64,000 nucleotides of DNA from JAKFEE01 sp036675815 (GTDB lineage: Bacteria > Pseudomonadota > Alphaproteobacteria > Rhodospirillales > Magnetospirillaceae): positions 1 to 64,000 of the forward strand of contig JAKFEE010000013.1 in the NCBI GenBank assembly GCA_036675815.1, in the 5' to 3' direction. Position 1 is the first letter of the stretch; every line of letters starts with the position of its first letter. Both the position numbers and the translations under genes were made by a program. The notes beneath the pieces were generated by a model, which was not told the DNA's origin, searched no databases, and worked only from the letters and a program-made list of their open reading frames with translations. Positions 34,603-42,811 of this stretch are shown piece by piece.

Positions 34603-34617
34603 GGGGGAGGCCTTTTA

Positions 34618-35820
34618 TTGCGCGCCGTTCTTCGCATCTTTCGCAAGACGTCCTGGCCCGTGGCGCTGCTGCTGATCGGTGCCTGTGCACAGATACCAGT
34701 TTCGCAGCAGCCGACCAAGCCGGCCGAGCCGCCGCCGGTGACCGCGACACCGCCGACTCCCGTGGTGCAGGAACCGCTGCCGATGCGGCGCGGAATGAAG
34801 GCGGCATTGTTGGTGCCGATGACCGGCCAGGCCGGCGCGGTGGGGCAGTCCTTGTTCAATGCCGCGCAATTGGCGCTGTTCGAAGTGGGCGGCGACGCCT
34901 TCTCGATCCAGCCTTTCGACACCAAGGGAACGCCGGAGGGGGCGGTGAAGGCGGCGGAGTCGGCGACGGCACAGGGTGCCGACATCCTCCTCGGCCCCCT
35001 GTTCTCGGCCGACGTCAAGGCGGCCGCGCCCTTGGCCGTGCAGGCGGGCACCCCAATGGTGTCGTTCACCACCGACCGCAGCGCCGCCGGCAACGGCGTC
35101 TTCGTGCTGGGCTTCCTGCCGCGCTCGCAGGTGGCGCGGGTGGTCGGCCATGCCCGCGCCCATGGCATCAGCCGCTTCGCCGTGCTGGCGCCCGACAACG
35201 ACTACGGCCGCACCATGGCCAATGCCTACCAGGCGGTGGTCACCGGCAGCGGCGCGATGGTGACGCGGGCCGAGTTCTACGACCCGCGCGCCGACGATTT
35301 CTCGGCCGCCGCCGAGCGCCTGACCGCCGGCGGCCCCGGCGCCTTCGAGGCGCTGCTGCTGCCGGATTCGCCGGCGCGCGTGCGCAAGGTGGCGGCAGCA
35401 CTGACGGCGCAGGGCGTGGACCCGGCGCGGGTGCAGTTGCTTGGCACCATGCTGTGGGCCGACGGTGCGACGCTGGCCGGCGAACCGGCGGTGGCCGGCG
35501 CCTGGTATCCGGCGCCGCCGCAGGCCGCGCATGAGGATTTCATGCAGAGCTACCAGCGCGCCTTCGGCACACGGCCGCCGGCCATCGCCAGCCTGGCCTA
35601 CGACGCGACGGCGGTGGCGGCGGTTCTGGCGCGGCGCCCCACGCCCGATTTCACCCCGGCCACCCTGACCCAGCCCGGCGGCTTCGCCGGCGTCGACGGC
35701 ATCTTCCGCCTGCTGCCCGACGGCACCAACCAGCGTGGGCTGGCGGTGATGCAACTGACGCCGAACGGGCCGCGCGAAGTCAGCCCGGCGCCGTCCGACT
35801 TCAACGGGCCGATCTTCTAG
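34618..35820 (+). CDS. LppC/LpoA-type penicillin-binding protein activator lipoprotein
   Basis: A 400-aa lipoprotein with a periplasmic-binding-protein-like fold (LppC family; E. coli LpoA activates PBP1A). The start is a TTG at 34618, preceded by GGGGGAGG; no ATG fits the signal. The signal SWPVALLLIGACAQIP has the lipobox IGAC, then a Pro-rich linker and the receptor-like domain (KAALLVPMTGQAGAVGQSL, ADILLGPLFSADVKAAAPLA, VLAPDNDYGRTMANAY). It diverges from rsmI, the usual arrangement. The class A PBP at 49-51 kb is a possible partner. Confidence 0.9.
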   Translation: MRAVLRIFRKTSWPVALLLIGACAQIPVSQQPTKPAEPPPVTATPPTPVVQEPLPMRRGMKAALLVPMTGQAGAVGQSLFNAAQLALFEVGGDAFSIQPFDTKGTPEGAVKAAESATAQGADILLGPLFSADVKAAAPLAVQAGTPMVSFTTDRSAAGNGVFVLGFLPRSQVARVVGHARAHGISRFAVLAPDNDYGRTMANAYQAVVTGSGAMVTRAEFYDPRADDFSAAAERLTAGGPGAFEALLLPDSPARVRKVAAALTAQGVDPARVQLLGTMLWADGATLAGEPAVAGAWYPAPPQAAHEDFMQSYQRAFGTRPPAIASLAYDATAVAAVLARRPTPDFTPATLTQPGGFAGVDGIFRLLPDGTNQRGLAVMQLTPNGPREVSPAPSDFNGPIF

Positions 35821-35902
35821 GGTGGGATACCATCAAGTGGAATTGCCTTCCCTTGCTGGCGTTCCCGCTGTTCGGGCTGCACTCGCCGACAACCCGAGAA
35901 GG

Positions 35903-36172
35903 TCAGCGCTTGAGGTCGCGATAGAAGTTCTCATGCGAACCCAGAGCCAGCAACTCTATCGTATCACCGTCAACCTGTGAGTAGGCGAGTAGACACGGCT
36001 GCTTTGTCATGCGGAACTTGAACACCTGAACGCCCGCGAGATCGCCGACCTTGACCTAGCCGAGCATCGGGTTCTCGGCAATCGTCCGGACGGCGCCGTC
36101 CAGATCGCGCTTCTGCTCGCGACGGAGTTTCTTGGCTGCCCGAAAGAAGGTGGGGGAGACGAGAATCCGCAT
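35903..36172 (-). pseudogene. RelE/ParE-type toxin gene interrupted by an amber codon
   Basis: Reading from ATG 36172 gives MRILVSPTFFRAAKKLRRE, then a TAG at codon 39 (36058-36056). The same frame continues VKVGDLAGVQVFKFRMTKQP to SHENFYRDLKR and a normal stop at 35905-35903. Both halves match the RelE/ParE toxin fold, and the 90-codon total is the family length, so one base change has inactivated the gene. The start overlaps the antitoxin stop by one base. Sequence error or amber suppression are the alternatives. Confidence 0.85.
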
Positions 36173-36369
36173 CAGCCGAAACGGTACTCCTCCGTCGCCG
36201 TCTCCTGCCGCGCGATGAGAATGTCACGGATCAGCGCGAAGGGCAGATCGGGATTCTCCTCCGCGATCTTGCCGATCTGCGACCAGTATTCGATCTGCTT
36301 CGGCACGGAGCGGTGCTGCACCTGTCCATGCACGCGGGCCTGTTCGACCAGCGTTTCCGAAAGCTTCAC
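36172..36369 (-). CDS. ParD-like antitoxin
   Basis: A 65-aa antitoxin-type protein (LSETLVEQARVHGQVQHRSV, then PKQIEYWSQIGKIAEENPDL) of the ParD-like type II group, overlapping the broken toxin by one base. The only usable start is a GTG at 36369, about 17 nt from a GGAGG. Related antitoxins usually begin four codons earlier, where this sequence has GCG instead of ATG. The start may thus have decayed along with the toxin. Confidence 0.7.
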   Translation of the reverse strand: MKLSETLVEQARVHGQVQHRSVPKQIEYWSQIGKIAEENPDLPFALIRDILIARQETATEEYRFG

Positions 36370-36439
36370 ATTGACCGCCTTGGCCGCCTCCTATCGAGCA
36401 CCCGCTCCCATATAGTCCCAAACGGACCAAAGTGGAACC

Positions 36440-36690
36440 TCGCAGGGGGCAGCTGCCGCGAGGCGGTGTTCTAGTCTTCCAGTGTCCGTGCGGCACCGGA
36501 GCGCGGCAGCGCCATCTTGGTCGAGGCGCCGGTCTCGTCGATGAAACCAAGCGCTCGGGATCGAGATCGGGCTGGACCACCGTTCCTCGTCGAGGATCGG
36601 CGACTCCGCGTCCACTCTTTCCGGATGTGGTGCAGTTTCGAAGAGGAGACGCGCGAGAACTTCAGGATTCATGAAACTATCCTGTCTTCG
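36440..36690 (-). pseudogene. Remnant of an IS630-type transposase
   Basis: Minus-strand pieces of the DDE domain are recognisable in shifting frames. VQPDLDPERLV is followed, one base out of frame, by FIDETGASTKMALPRS and then PVPHGHWKT. In intact IS630 transposases these lie in one frame as QPDLDPERLVFIDET...TNMARLYGR...VPHGHWKTTTF. The shortened spacing between the second and third pieces implies a deletion of some 30-40 bp as well as a frameshift. No terminal inverted repeats were seen. It lies directly upstream of the antitoxin gene. Confidence 0.7.
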
Positions 36691-36774
36691 TATCACCACT
36701 GTCCCGAGACGGCGCACCAATTCACAGTCGGCTTGCAAGCGCCTCAAGGAACCGAGGCCATCAGCCGCTCAGAA

Positions 36775-37047
36775 TCATCCCCTGCGCCGCAGCAGGACCA
36801 CCACCAACAGCATCACGGCGCCGCCCACGCCCGCCGCCACCAGGATCAGGGGGGCATACCCGCCCTCGGTCTGGAGGAAATCCGGCGAGCGGAAGACGGC
36901 GGCGGCGACGAGGGCCATGAACACCACCATTTCGACGACGAGCGTGAGAAACCCCCACAACAGGCCCGCCCGGCGCTTCCACGCCTGGGCGAGGAGTCCG
37001 ACGATGACGGCGGCGGCGATAACGGCGATGACGGCGATGACGGTCAT
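36775..37047 (-). CDS. Small membrane protein, three predicted segments
   Basis: A 90-aa hydrophobic protein with segments at about 2-20 (VIAVIAVIAAAVIVGLLA), 29-52 and 65-86, and a basic C-terminus (LLRRRG). No family recognised. The start ATG 37047 has a good AGGGAGG upstream, which supports real expression. It diverges from the small zinc-ribbon gene. Confidence 0.7.
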   Translation of the reverse strand: MTVIAVIAVIAAAVIVGLLAQAWKRRAGLLWGFLTLVVEMVVFMALVAAAVFRSPDFLQTEGGYAPLILVAAGVGGAVMLLVVVLLRRRG

Positions 37048-37197
37048 GGGCCTCCCTTTTCACTACCAGATGCCGTTGTAGCGAAAACGCGCGCGGCCGC
37101 ACAGCCTGCGCGGGCCGCAGCACCGCGGCAAAAGATTCATCTTCCGGAACCCCGCCACGCCCACCGGTGTTCATCGGCACACAGCGCGCGAGGCCAT

Positions 37198-37365
37198 ATG
37201 CACCGCGAGGAAAGTCTGGGCTGCCCGTTCTGCATGCGGGAGACCACTCAATTAATCCTGCCCGACGGCGACAAGTGGGTGGCCTGGTGCCAGCGCTGCT
37301 TTCATGCCCGCTTCGTCGAGCCCGACGAACTGCCGCCGGAGCTGCCGCAGGAGCCCGACGGATAG
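37198..37365 (+). CDS. Small zinc-ribbon protein
   Basis: A 55-aa protein with two CxxC knuckles (CPFC and CQRC) separated by 22 residues, making a probable zinc ribbon (LGCPFCMRET...VAWCQRCFHARF). The tail is acidic and proline-rich. ATG 37198 has GAGG upstream. Unknown function; it precedes the TRAP genes by ~125 bp and need not be related to them. Confidence 0.6.
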   Translation: MHREESLGCPFCMRETTQLILPDGDKWVAWCQRCFHARFVEPDELPPELPQEPDG

Positions 37366-37490
37366 GGCGTTTCGCCGCCGTGTTTCCGCTTGACCTCCCC
37401 GAAGCGGCCGACTGATGATGGTGGCAACAATCGGCGTGATAAACGTTGCACTGCCCGCCCGCAGCGGCGGCGGTCCAGGGAGGAGACACC

Positions 37491-38456
37491 ATGTCCAAGA
37501 AGACAGCAGCGACGCTCGCCGCCGCCATCGCCATGCTCGCCGCCGGCGCCGCCCAGGCCGAGGAGCGGGTGCTGAAGGCGGTCAGCGCCTTCACCGAAGG
37601 CAGCTTCCAGTCCTTCACCTTCGAGAAGTTCATCGAGAAGGTGAATGCCGACGGCAAGGGCGTCATCCAGATCAACTACATCGGCGGCCCCAAGGCGATT
37701 CCGCCGTTCGAAGTGGCCAATGCCGTGCGCGGCGGCGTCGTCGACGTCGCCAACGTCACCGGCGCCTTCTACTCCAAGCTGATGCCCGAGGCCGACGCCC
37801 TCAAGCTGGCCGAGATGCCGATCACCGAACAGCGCAAGAACGGCGCCTGGGAGCTGATCAACAAGATCCACAACGAGAAGCTCAACGCCTGGTATCTGGG
37901 CCGCTCGATCGACAACCTGCCGTTCCACCTCTACCTGAACAAGCCGATCGACAAGGCCGATCTCACCGGCCTGCGCATCCGCGTCACCCCGATCTACCGC
38001 GACTTCTTCGCAGGCCTGGGTGCCACGGTGATGCAGACCGCGCCGGGCGAGGTCTACACCGCGCTCGAGCGCGGCGTCGTCGACGGCTACGGCTGGCCGA
38101 TCACCGGCATCTTCGACCTGGGTTGGCAGGAGCGCACCAAGTACCGTGTCGACCCCGGCTTCTACCGCGTCGACGTCAACGTGCTGGTCAACCTCGACAC
38201 CTGGAAGAAGCTGTCGGACAAGGAGCGCAGCATCCTTGCGAACGCCGCCGCCATGATGGAAGAGATGACCACCAAGCTGCCCGAGGCTGGGCAGGACGAG
38301 GCGAAGCGCCAGGCCGAGGCCGGCATCAAGACCATTACGCTCAGCGATGATCAGGCCAAGATCTGGGTGCAGCGTTCCAAGGAGCTGGGCTGGGCCTCCC
38401 TGATCAAGCAAAGCCCGGACTATGGGCCGAAGCTCAAGGCCGTGCTGGCCCGCTGA
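37491..38456 (+). CDS. dctP: TRAP transporter substrate-binding protein (DctP family)
   Basis: Periplasmic receptor of a tripartite ATP-independent transporter. It is 321 aa with a Sec signal ending AAGAAQAEE, ATG 37491 after AGGGAGGAG. DctP landmarks include the arginine-bearing LTGLRIRVTPIYRDFFAGLG (this arginine usually binds the substrate carboxylate) and PGEVYTALERGVVDG. The substrate is not readable from sequence. The neighbouring pca operon hints at an aromatic or dicarboxylic acid. Confidence 0.94.
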   Translation: MSKKTAATLAAAIAMLAAGAAQAEERVLKAVSAFTEGSFQSFTFEKFIEKVNADGKGVIQINYIGGPKAIPPFEVANAVRGGVVDVANVTGAFYSKLMPEADALKLAEMPITEQRKNGAWELINKIHNEKLNAWYLGRSIDNLPFHLYLNKPIDKADLTGLRIRVTPIYRDFFAGLGATVMQTAPGEVYTALERGVVDGYGWPITGIFDLGWQERTKYRVDPGFYRVDVNVLVNLDTWKKLSDKERSILANAAAMMEEMTTKLPEAGQDEAKRQAEAGIKTITLSDDQAKIWVQRSKELGWASLIKQSPDYGPKLKAVLAR

Positions 38457-38462
38457 TCGCGA

Positions 38463-38960
38463 ATGGCGCATTTTGACCTGTGGTTTGGTCGGCTGCTCGG
38501 CCTGATCGGCATCGGCGTCGGCGTGATCTTCGCCGTGCTGACGCTGCTGATCAGCGCCGACGTCGTCGGCCGCAACCTCGGCCTGGGCAATCTGGCCTGG
38601 GCCACCGAGGTTTCCGAGTATCTGCTCTATGCAGCGGCATTCCTGGGGGCGCCGTGGCTGCTGCGCCTTGGCGGCCACATCCGCATGGATTTGGTCTGCA
38701 CGACACTGCCCCCGCGGGCTCGCACCGTCCTCGAATTATTGTGCGACCTGCTGGGCCTGGCCGTGTGCGGCGTGATGTTCTGGTACGGGCTGGCGGCGGT
38801 GCGAGACGGTATCCAGGCCGGCACGATGATCATCAAGATGCTGGTGCTGAAGGAGTGGTGGATCATGTCGGTTGTGCCGGTGTCGGCGGCGCTGCTGATC
38901 ATCGAATTCGTGCTGCGTCTGTCGCGGCCATTCCGCTCCGGCGCCGGGAGTGAGGCATGA
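38463..38960 (+). CDS. dctQ: TRAP transporter small permease (DctQ)
   Basis: A 165-aa membrane protein with four predicted helices. The N-terminal half has VGVIFAVLTLLISADVVGRN and WATEVSEYLLYAAAFLGAPW, both typical of DctQ. It lies between dctP (6 bp upstream) and dctM (ATGA overlap). Confidence 0.94.
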   Translation: MAHFDLWFGRLLGLIGIGVGVIFAVLTLLISADVVGRNLGLGNLAWATEVSEYLLYAAAFLGAPWLLRLGGHIRMDLVCTTLPPRARTVLELLCDLLGLAVCGVMFWYGLAAVRDGIQAGTMIIKMLVLKEWWIMSVVPVSAALLIIEFVLRLSRPFRSGAGSEA

Positions 38961-40273
38961 GCTGGGGTGCCAGTCTAGGCTTGCTGCTGGGGCTGCTGGC
39001 CCTGTTCGGGGTCGCCGGCCTGCCTATTGCCTTCACTTTCTTCGCCGTCAACATCGTCGGCGCCGCCATCTTCCTCGGTGGCGAGGCCGGGCTGATGCAG
39101 ATGGTGCGCAATTCGGTGGATGCGGTGGCCAACTTCGCCCTCGTACCCATCCCCCTGTTCATCCTGATGGGCGAGGTGTTGTTCCATACCGGCATCGCGT
39201 TCAAGGCAATCAGCGCCATCGAGCGCCTGATCAAGCGCGTGCCCGGCCGCCTGTCCATCGTCTCGGTGGTCGGCGGCACCATCTTCTCGGCGCTGTCGGG
39301 TTCGACCATCGCCAACACCGCCCTGCTGGGCAGCAGCCTGCTGCCCGAGATGCTGCGGCGCGGCTATCACCCGTCGATCGCCATCGGCCCGATCATGGCG
39401 GTGGGCGGCATCGCCATGCTGATCCCGCCGTCGGCCCTTGCGGTGCTGCTGGGCAGCCTGGCCGGCATCTCCATCTCGCAGTTGCTGATCGGCGGCATCG
39501 TGCCGGGGGTGATGATGGCCACCGCCTTCGGCGCCTATATCATCGGGCGCTGCGCCATCAACCCGACCATCGCGCCGAGCGATGAGGATGGCCCAAGCTA
39601 TAGCGGCTGGGAGCGCTGGCGGCCGTTCGTCACCGACGTGCTGCCGCTGGGCGGCATCGTCTTCCTGGTCATCGGCAGCATGATTCTGGGCTGGGCGACA
39701 CCGACCGAGGCGGCAGCGCTGGGGTCGCTGGGCTCACTAATCGCCGCCGCCGCCTATCGTTCGCTTGACCGCGTCGCATTAAGCCGCTCCCTCATCGAGA
39801 CAGCCAAGCTGTCGGTGATGATCCTGTTCGTCATCGCCGCCTCGGTGACCTTCTCGCAGATCCTGGCCTTCTCCGGCGCCACCAACGGCCTGGTGCAGAT
39901 GGTGGGGGCGCTGGGCAGTTCGCCGCTGCTGCTGGCGGCAGGCATGGTGCTGGTGCTGCTGATCCTCGGCTGCGTCGTCGATCAGGTCAGCATGATCATG
40001 CTGACCCTGCCGTTCTTCATGCCGCTGGCCCAGAGTGCCGGCATCGACCCGCTGTGGCTGGGCGTGTTGATGTTGATCTCGATGGAGCTGGGGCTGATCA
40101 CACCGCCGTTCGGGCTGCTGCTGTTCGTGATGCAGGGGGTGATGCCCAAGCATCTCAACCTGCAGCACGTGTACCGCGCCGCCGTCCCGTTCATCCTGCT
40201 GGAGCTGCTGGTGCTCGGCATCCTGCTGCTGTCGCCGGAGCTTACCTTGTGGCTGCCGGGGGTGATGCGCTAG
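38957..40273 (+). CDS. dctM: TRAP transporter large permease (DctM)
   Basis: Twelve-helix permease of the TRAP system, driven by a sodium or proton gradient. It is 438 aa with ALVPIPLFILMGEVLFHTGI, GGTIFSALSGSTIANTALLG and MELGLITPPFGLLLFVMQG, all conserved in DctM. Its TAG stop shares a CTAG tetranucleotide with the opposing pcaB stop. Confidence 0.96.
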   Translation: MSWGASLGLLLGLLALFGVAGLPIAFTFFAVNIVGAAIFLGGEAGLMQMVRNSVDAVANFALVPIPLFILMGEVLFHTGIAFKAISAIERLIKRVPGRLSIVSVVGGTIFSALSGSTIANTALLGSSLLPEMLRRGYHPSIAIGPIMAVGGIAMLIPPSALAVLLGSLAGISISQLLIGGIVPGVMMATAFGAYIIGRCAINPTIAPSDEDGPSYSGWERWRPFVTDVLPLGGIVFLVIGSMILGWATPTEAAALGSLGSLIAAAAYRSLDRVALSRSLIETAKLSVMILFVIAASVTFSQILAFSGATNGLVQMVGALGSSPLLLAAGMVLVLLILGCVVDQVSMIMLTLPFFMPLAQSAGIDPLWLGVLMLISMELGLITPPFGLLLFVMQGVMPKHLNLQHVYRAAVPFILLELLVLGILLLSPELTLWLPGVMR

Positions 40274-41631
40274 GCGTTAGGCGCGGTGCACAGGCGCGCG
40301 CATCGGGCTACCGTGGCGTCGACGATGGCGCCGGCCTGGCCGAGATGGGCGGCGGGCTCGAGGCGCGCCGCCAGCTCGGCCGGGGTGCACACCGCAATCA
40401 CGGCGGCATCGTCCAGCAGCGCCTCGCGCAGTGGCCGCCCGGTCGCCAGGGCGCGATCACAGGCCTCTTGCACATGATGGTGGGCGGCATCCCGGCCCAG
40501 CCGCGCGGCCAGCAGCATCATCGCCGCCTCGGCCATGATCAGCCCGCCGCCTTCCGCCAGATTGGCGGCCATTCGCGCGCCATCGACCTCCAGCCCCTCG
40601 GCCAGGGTTGCCGCATGGCTCAGCGCTGCGGCGGTCAGCAGGAAGGCTTGCGGCAGTGCCAGCGCCTCGCTTTGCCACGGCCCGGTGCTGCGCTCGTGGT
40701 CCTGGATCATGGCGCCGAGCATCAGCGGCGCCAGCGCCTGCACGCCGCGCGTCGCGGCAATGATGTACTCGCAGGCGATGGGGTTGCGCTTCTGCGGCAT
40801 GGTGCTCGAGCCGCCGCGCCCCGGCCGGTGCGGCTCGCGCAGTTCGGCGACCTCCGATTGCATCAGCAAGGCGACGTCGGCGGCCATCTTGGCCAGGGCG
40901 CCGCAGAGGACGCCCAGCCGGCACACCAGCTCGGTCAGCACCGAACGGTCGACGTGCCATGGCGCGGGCGGCGGCGCCAGCCCCAGCTCGGCCGCCAGCG
41001 CATCGACCGCCGCCGGGCCGGCATCGCCCAGTGCCGCCAGCGTGCCGACGGCGCCGCCGAATTGCAGGATCGGCACCTCGGCCCGCAGCCCTTGCAGGGC
41101 GCGCAACAGGGGCTGCATCCACAGCGCGCATTTGTAGCCGAAGGTGATCGGCAGGGCGTGCTGCAGATGCGTCCGCCCCGCCATCACCGTGTCGCGATGG
41201 CGGTCGGCCAGCGCGGCCAGGCCGCGCAGCGTCCGCACCAGGTCGGCATCGAGCAGGGCCAGCGCCTCGCGCACCTGCAGCATGGTGGCGGTGTCGAGAA
41301 TATCCTGGGTGGTCGCGCCCCAGTGGACCCAGCGCCCCGCCTCCCGCCCGGCGGCGGCGGCCAGCGCCTTGGTCAGGCCGACCACCGGATAGCCGACGAC
41401 GGCGGTGGATCGGCGGATGGTGTCCATGTCCAGCCTGTCGGCGCGGGCGGCGCCGGTGATCGCCGCCGCCGCCTCCGCCGGGATCAGGCCGAGGCGCGCC
41501 TGCACGCGGGCCAGCGCCGCCTCGACATCGAGCATGTATTGCAGCCGCCGCCGGTCGTCGAACACCGCCCGCATCTGCGGTGTCGCATAGAGGTCGCCGA
41601 TGATCATCGAGTTGCCGGGATGGGCCGCCAT
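40270..41631 (-). CDS. pcaB: 3-carboxy-cis,cis-muconate cycloisomerase
   Basis: Second step of the protocatechuate branch of the beta-ketoadipate pathway. It is 453 aa, a fumarase/aspartase-superfamily enzyme. The class signature is GGSSTMPQKRNPIACEYI, with AGRTHLQHALPITFGYK and WHVDRSVLTELV typical of PcaB. The start ATG 41631 lies 2 bp after the pcaG stop. Last gene of pcaL-pcaH-pcaG-pcaB. Confidence 0.95.
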   Translation of the reverse strand: MAAHPGNSMIIGDLYATPQMRAVFDDRRRLQYMLDVEAALARVQARLGLIPAEAAAAITGAARADRLDMDTIRRSTAVVGYPVVGLTKALAAAAGREAGRWVHWGATTQDILDTATMLQVREALALLDADLVRTLRGLAALADRHRDTVMAGRTHLQHALPITFGYKCALWMQPLLRALQGLRAEVPILQFGGAVGTLAALGDAGPAAVDALAAELGLAPPPAPWHVDRSVLTELVCRLGVLCGALAKMAADVALLMQSEVAELREPHRPGRGGSSTMPQKRNPIACEYIIAATRGVQALAPLMLGAMIQDHERSTGPWQSEALALPQAFLLTAAALSHAATLAEGLEVDGARMAANLAEGGGLIMAEAAMMLLAARLGRDAAHHHVQEACDRALATGRPLREALLDDAAVIAVCTPAELAARLEPAAHLGQAGAIVDATVARCARLCTAPNA

Positions 41632-41633
41632 GA

Positions 41634-42122
41634 TCACGGCGCGAAGAAGACGGTTTCGCCGGGACCCTGCAGCACGACATCGAAGCGCACCGCGTCGCCC
41701 TCGCCCGCCGCCAACAGCGTGGCCCGCCGGTCGGTCGGCACGCTGGCGAGCACGGGATCGGACGGCGCCTTGGCCTCCCCGGCCAGATAACAGCGCGTAT
41801 ACAGATGACGCAGCAGCCCGCGGGCAAACACGGCGACGGCGAAATGCGGCAAGGCCCCGGACGGGCCGGCCTTTGGCCGCGGCAGCGCCAGGGCATAGGC
41901 GCCGGCATCGTCGGTGGCGACCCGGGCGAAGCCGCTGCTGGGGTGCCAGAACTCCAGCATGGCATCGGTGACCGGCTCGCCACACCCGTCGATGACCCGG
42001 CCGCGCACCGCCACCTCGGCATTGGCGGCGCCATGCACCGGGAGGCACTGGAGGTCGTCGTGGATCAGGCCGTGATGGAAGAACGGGCCGACCGTTTGCG
42101 ACGCGGTAGGGATGTTGGACAT
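41634..42122 (-). CDS. pcaG: Protocatechuate 3,4-dioxygenase alpha subunit
   Basis: Alpha chain of the intradiol ring-cleavage dioxygenase. It is 162 aa from ATG 42122 (MSNIPTASQTVGPFFHHGL), a little short for the family. The intradiol beta-sandwich shows GRVIDGCGEPVTDAMLEFW and HLYTRCYLAGEA. The non-haem iron is held by the beta chain, as usual. It lies 2 bp after pcaH. Confidence 0.94.
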   Translation of the reverse strand: MSNIPTASQTVGPFFHHGLIHDDLQCLPVHGAANAEVAVRGRVIDGCGEPVTDAMLEFWHPSSGFARVATDDAGAYALALPRPKAGPSGALPHFAVAVFARGLLRHLYTRCYLAGEAKAPSDPVLASVPTDRRATLLAAGEGDAVRFDVVLQGPGETVFFAP

Positions 42123-42124
42123 GC

Positions 42125-42811
42125 TCACGCCTCCGGCGTGGCGGCGCCGCCGCCCAGGACGATGTCGAAGCGGAAGCCCAGGGCCCATTCCGGCTCGGTC
42201 AGGTCAAGGTCGAAGCGCGACACCAGCCGCTGGCGCGCCGCATCGTCAGGAATGCTGTTGAAGATTGGATCGAACGGCAGCAGCGGATCGCCAGGGAAGT
42301 ACATCTGCGTCACCAGCCGGCTGGCGAAACTGGGGCCGATCACCGAGAAATGGATATGCGCCGGCCGCCATGCGTTGGGATGGTTGCGCCACGGATAAGC
42401 GCCGGGGCGGATGGTGACGAAGCGGTACCAGCCGTCGGCATCGGTGACGGCGCGGCCCCAGCCCGAGAAGTCCTGGGCCAGCGGCGCGTCGTGCTGGTCC
42501 TTGGGATGGGGATAGCGGCCGGCGGCGTTGGCCTGCCAGATCTCGACCAGGGTATGGCGGACCGGGCGGCCGTCTTCGTCCAGGACGCGGCCGGCGACGA
42601 TGATGCGCTCGCCCATGGCCTGGGTGCCCATCTGCGTGGTCAAGTCGGAGTCGCCGGGGCGCACCAGATCGCCAGCCAGCACCGGCCCTGTCGCTTCCGT
42701 GCCGGACGGCAGCGGCCGCAGCGGCTGCTGCGGGGCGCGTGTGCAGGTACTGGCATAACCGGGGTAAAGGTACGGCGGCTGGCTGCCGGTGGGCAGAGGA
42801 TGCACGCTCAT
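42125..42811 (-). CDS. pcaH: Protocatechuate 3,4-dioxygenase beta subunit
   Basis: Iron-bearing chain of protocatechuate 3,4-dioxygenase, which opens the ring between the hydroxyls. It is 228 aa. GRVLDEDGRPVRHTLVEIWQ and the iron-ligand region (YRFVTIRPGAYPW, RPAHIHFSV) are intact. ATG 42811 overlaps the pcaL stop (ATGA). Confidence 0.96.
   Translation of the reverse strand: MSVHPLPTGSQPPYLYPGYASTCTRAPQQPLRPLPSGTEATGPVLAGDLVRPGDSDLTTQMGTQAMGERIIVAGRVLDEDGRPVRHTLVEIWQANAAGRYPHPKDQHDAPLAQDFSGWGRAVTDADGWYRFVTIRPGAYPWRNHPNAWRPAHIHFSVIGPSFASRLVTQMYFPGDPLLPFDPIFNSIPDDAARQRLVSRFDLDLTEPEWALGFRFDIVLGGGAATPEA

Noticed and set aside
33820..34617. N-terminal extension of the LppC frame upstream of 34618
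   Set aside because: The extension is antisense to rsmI; the TTG at 34618 has a strong ribosome site and yields a proper lipoprotein signal.
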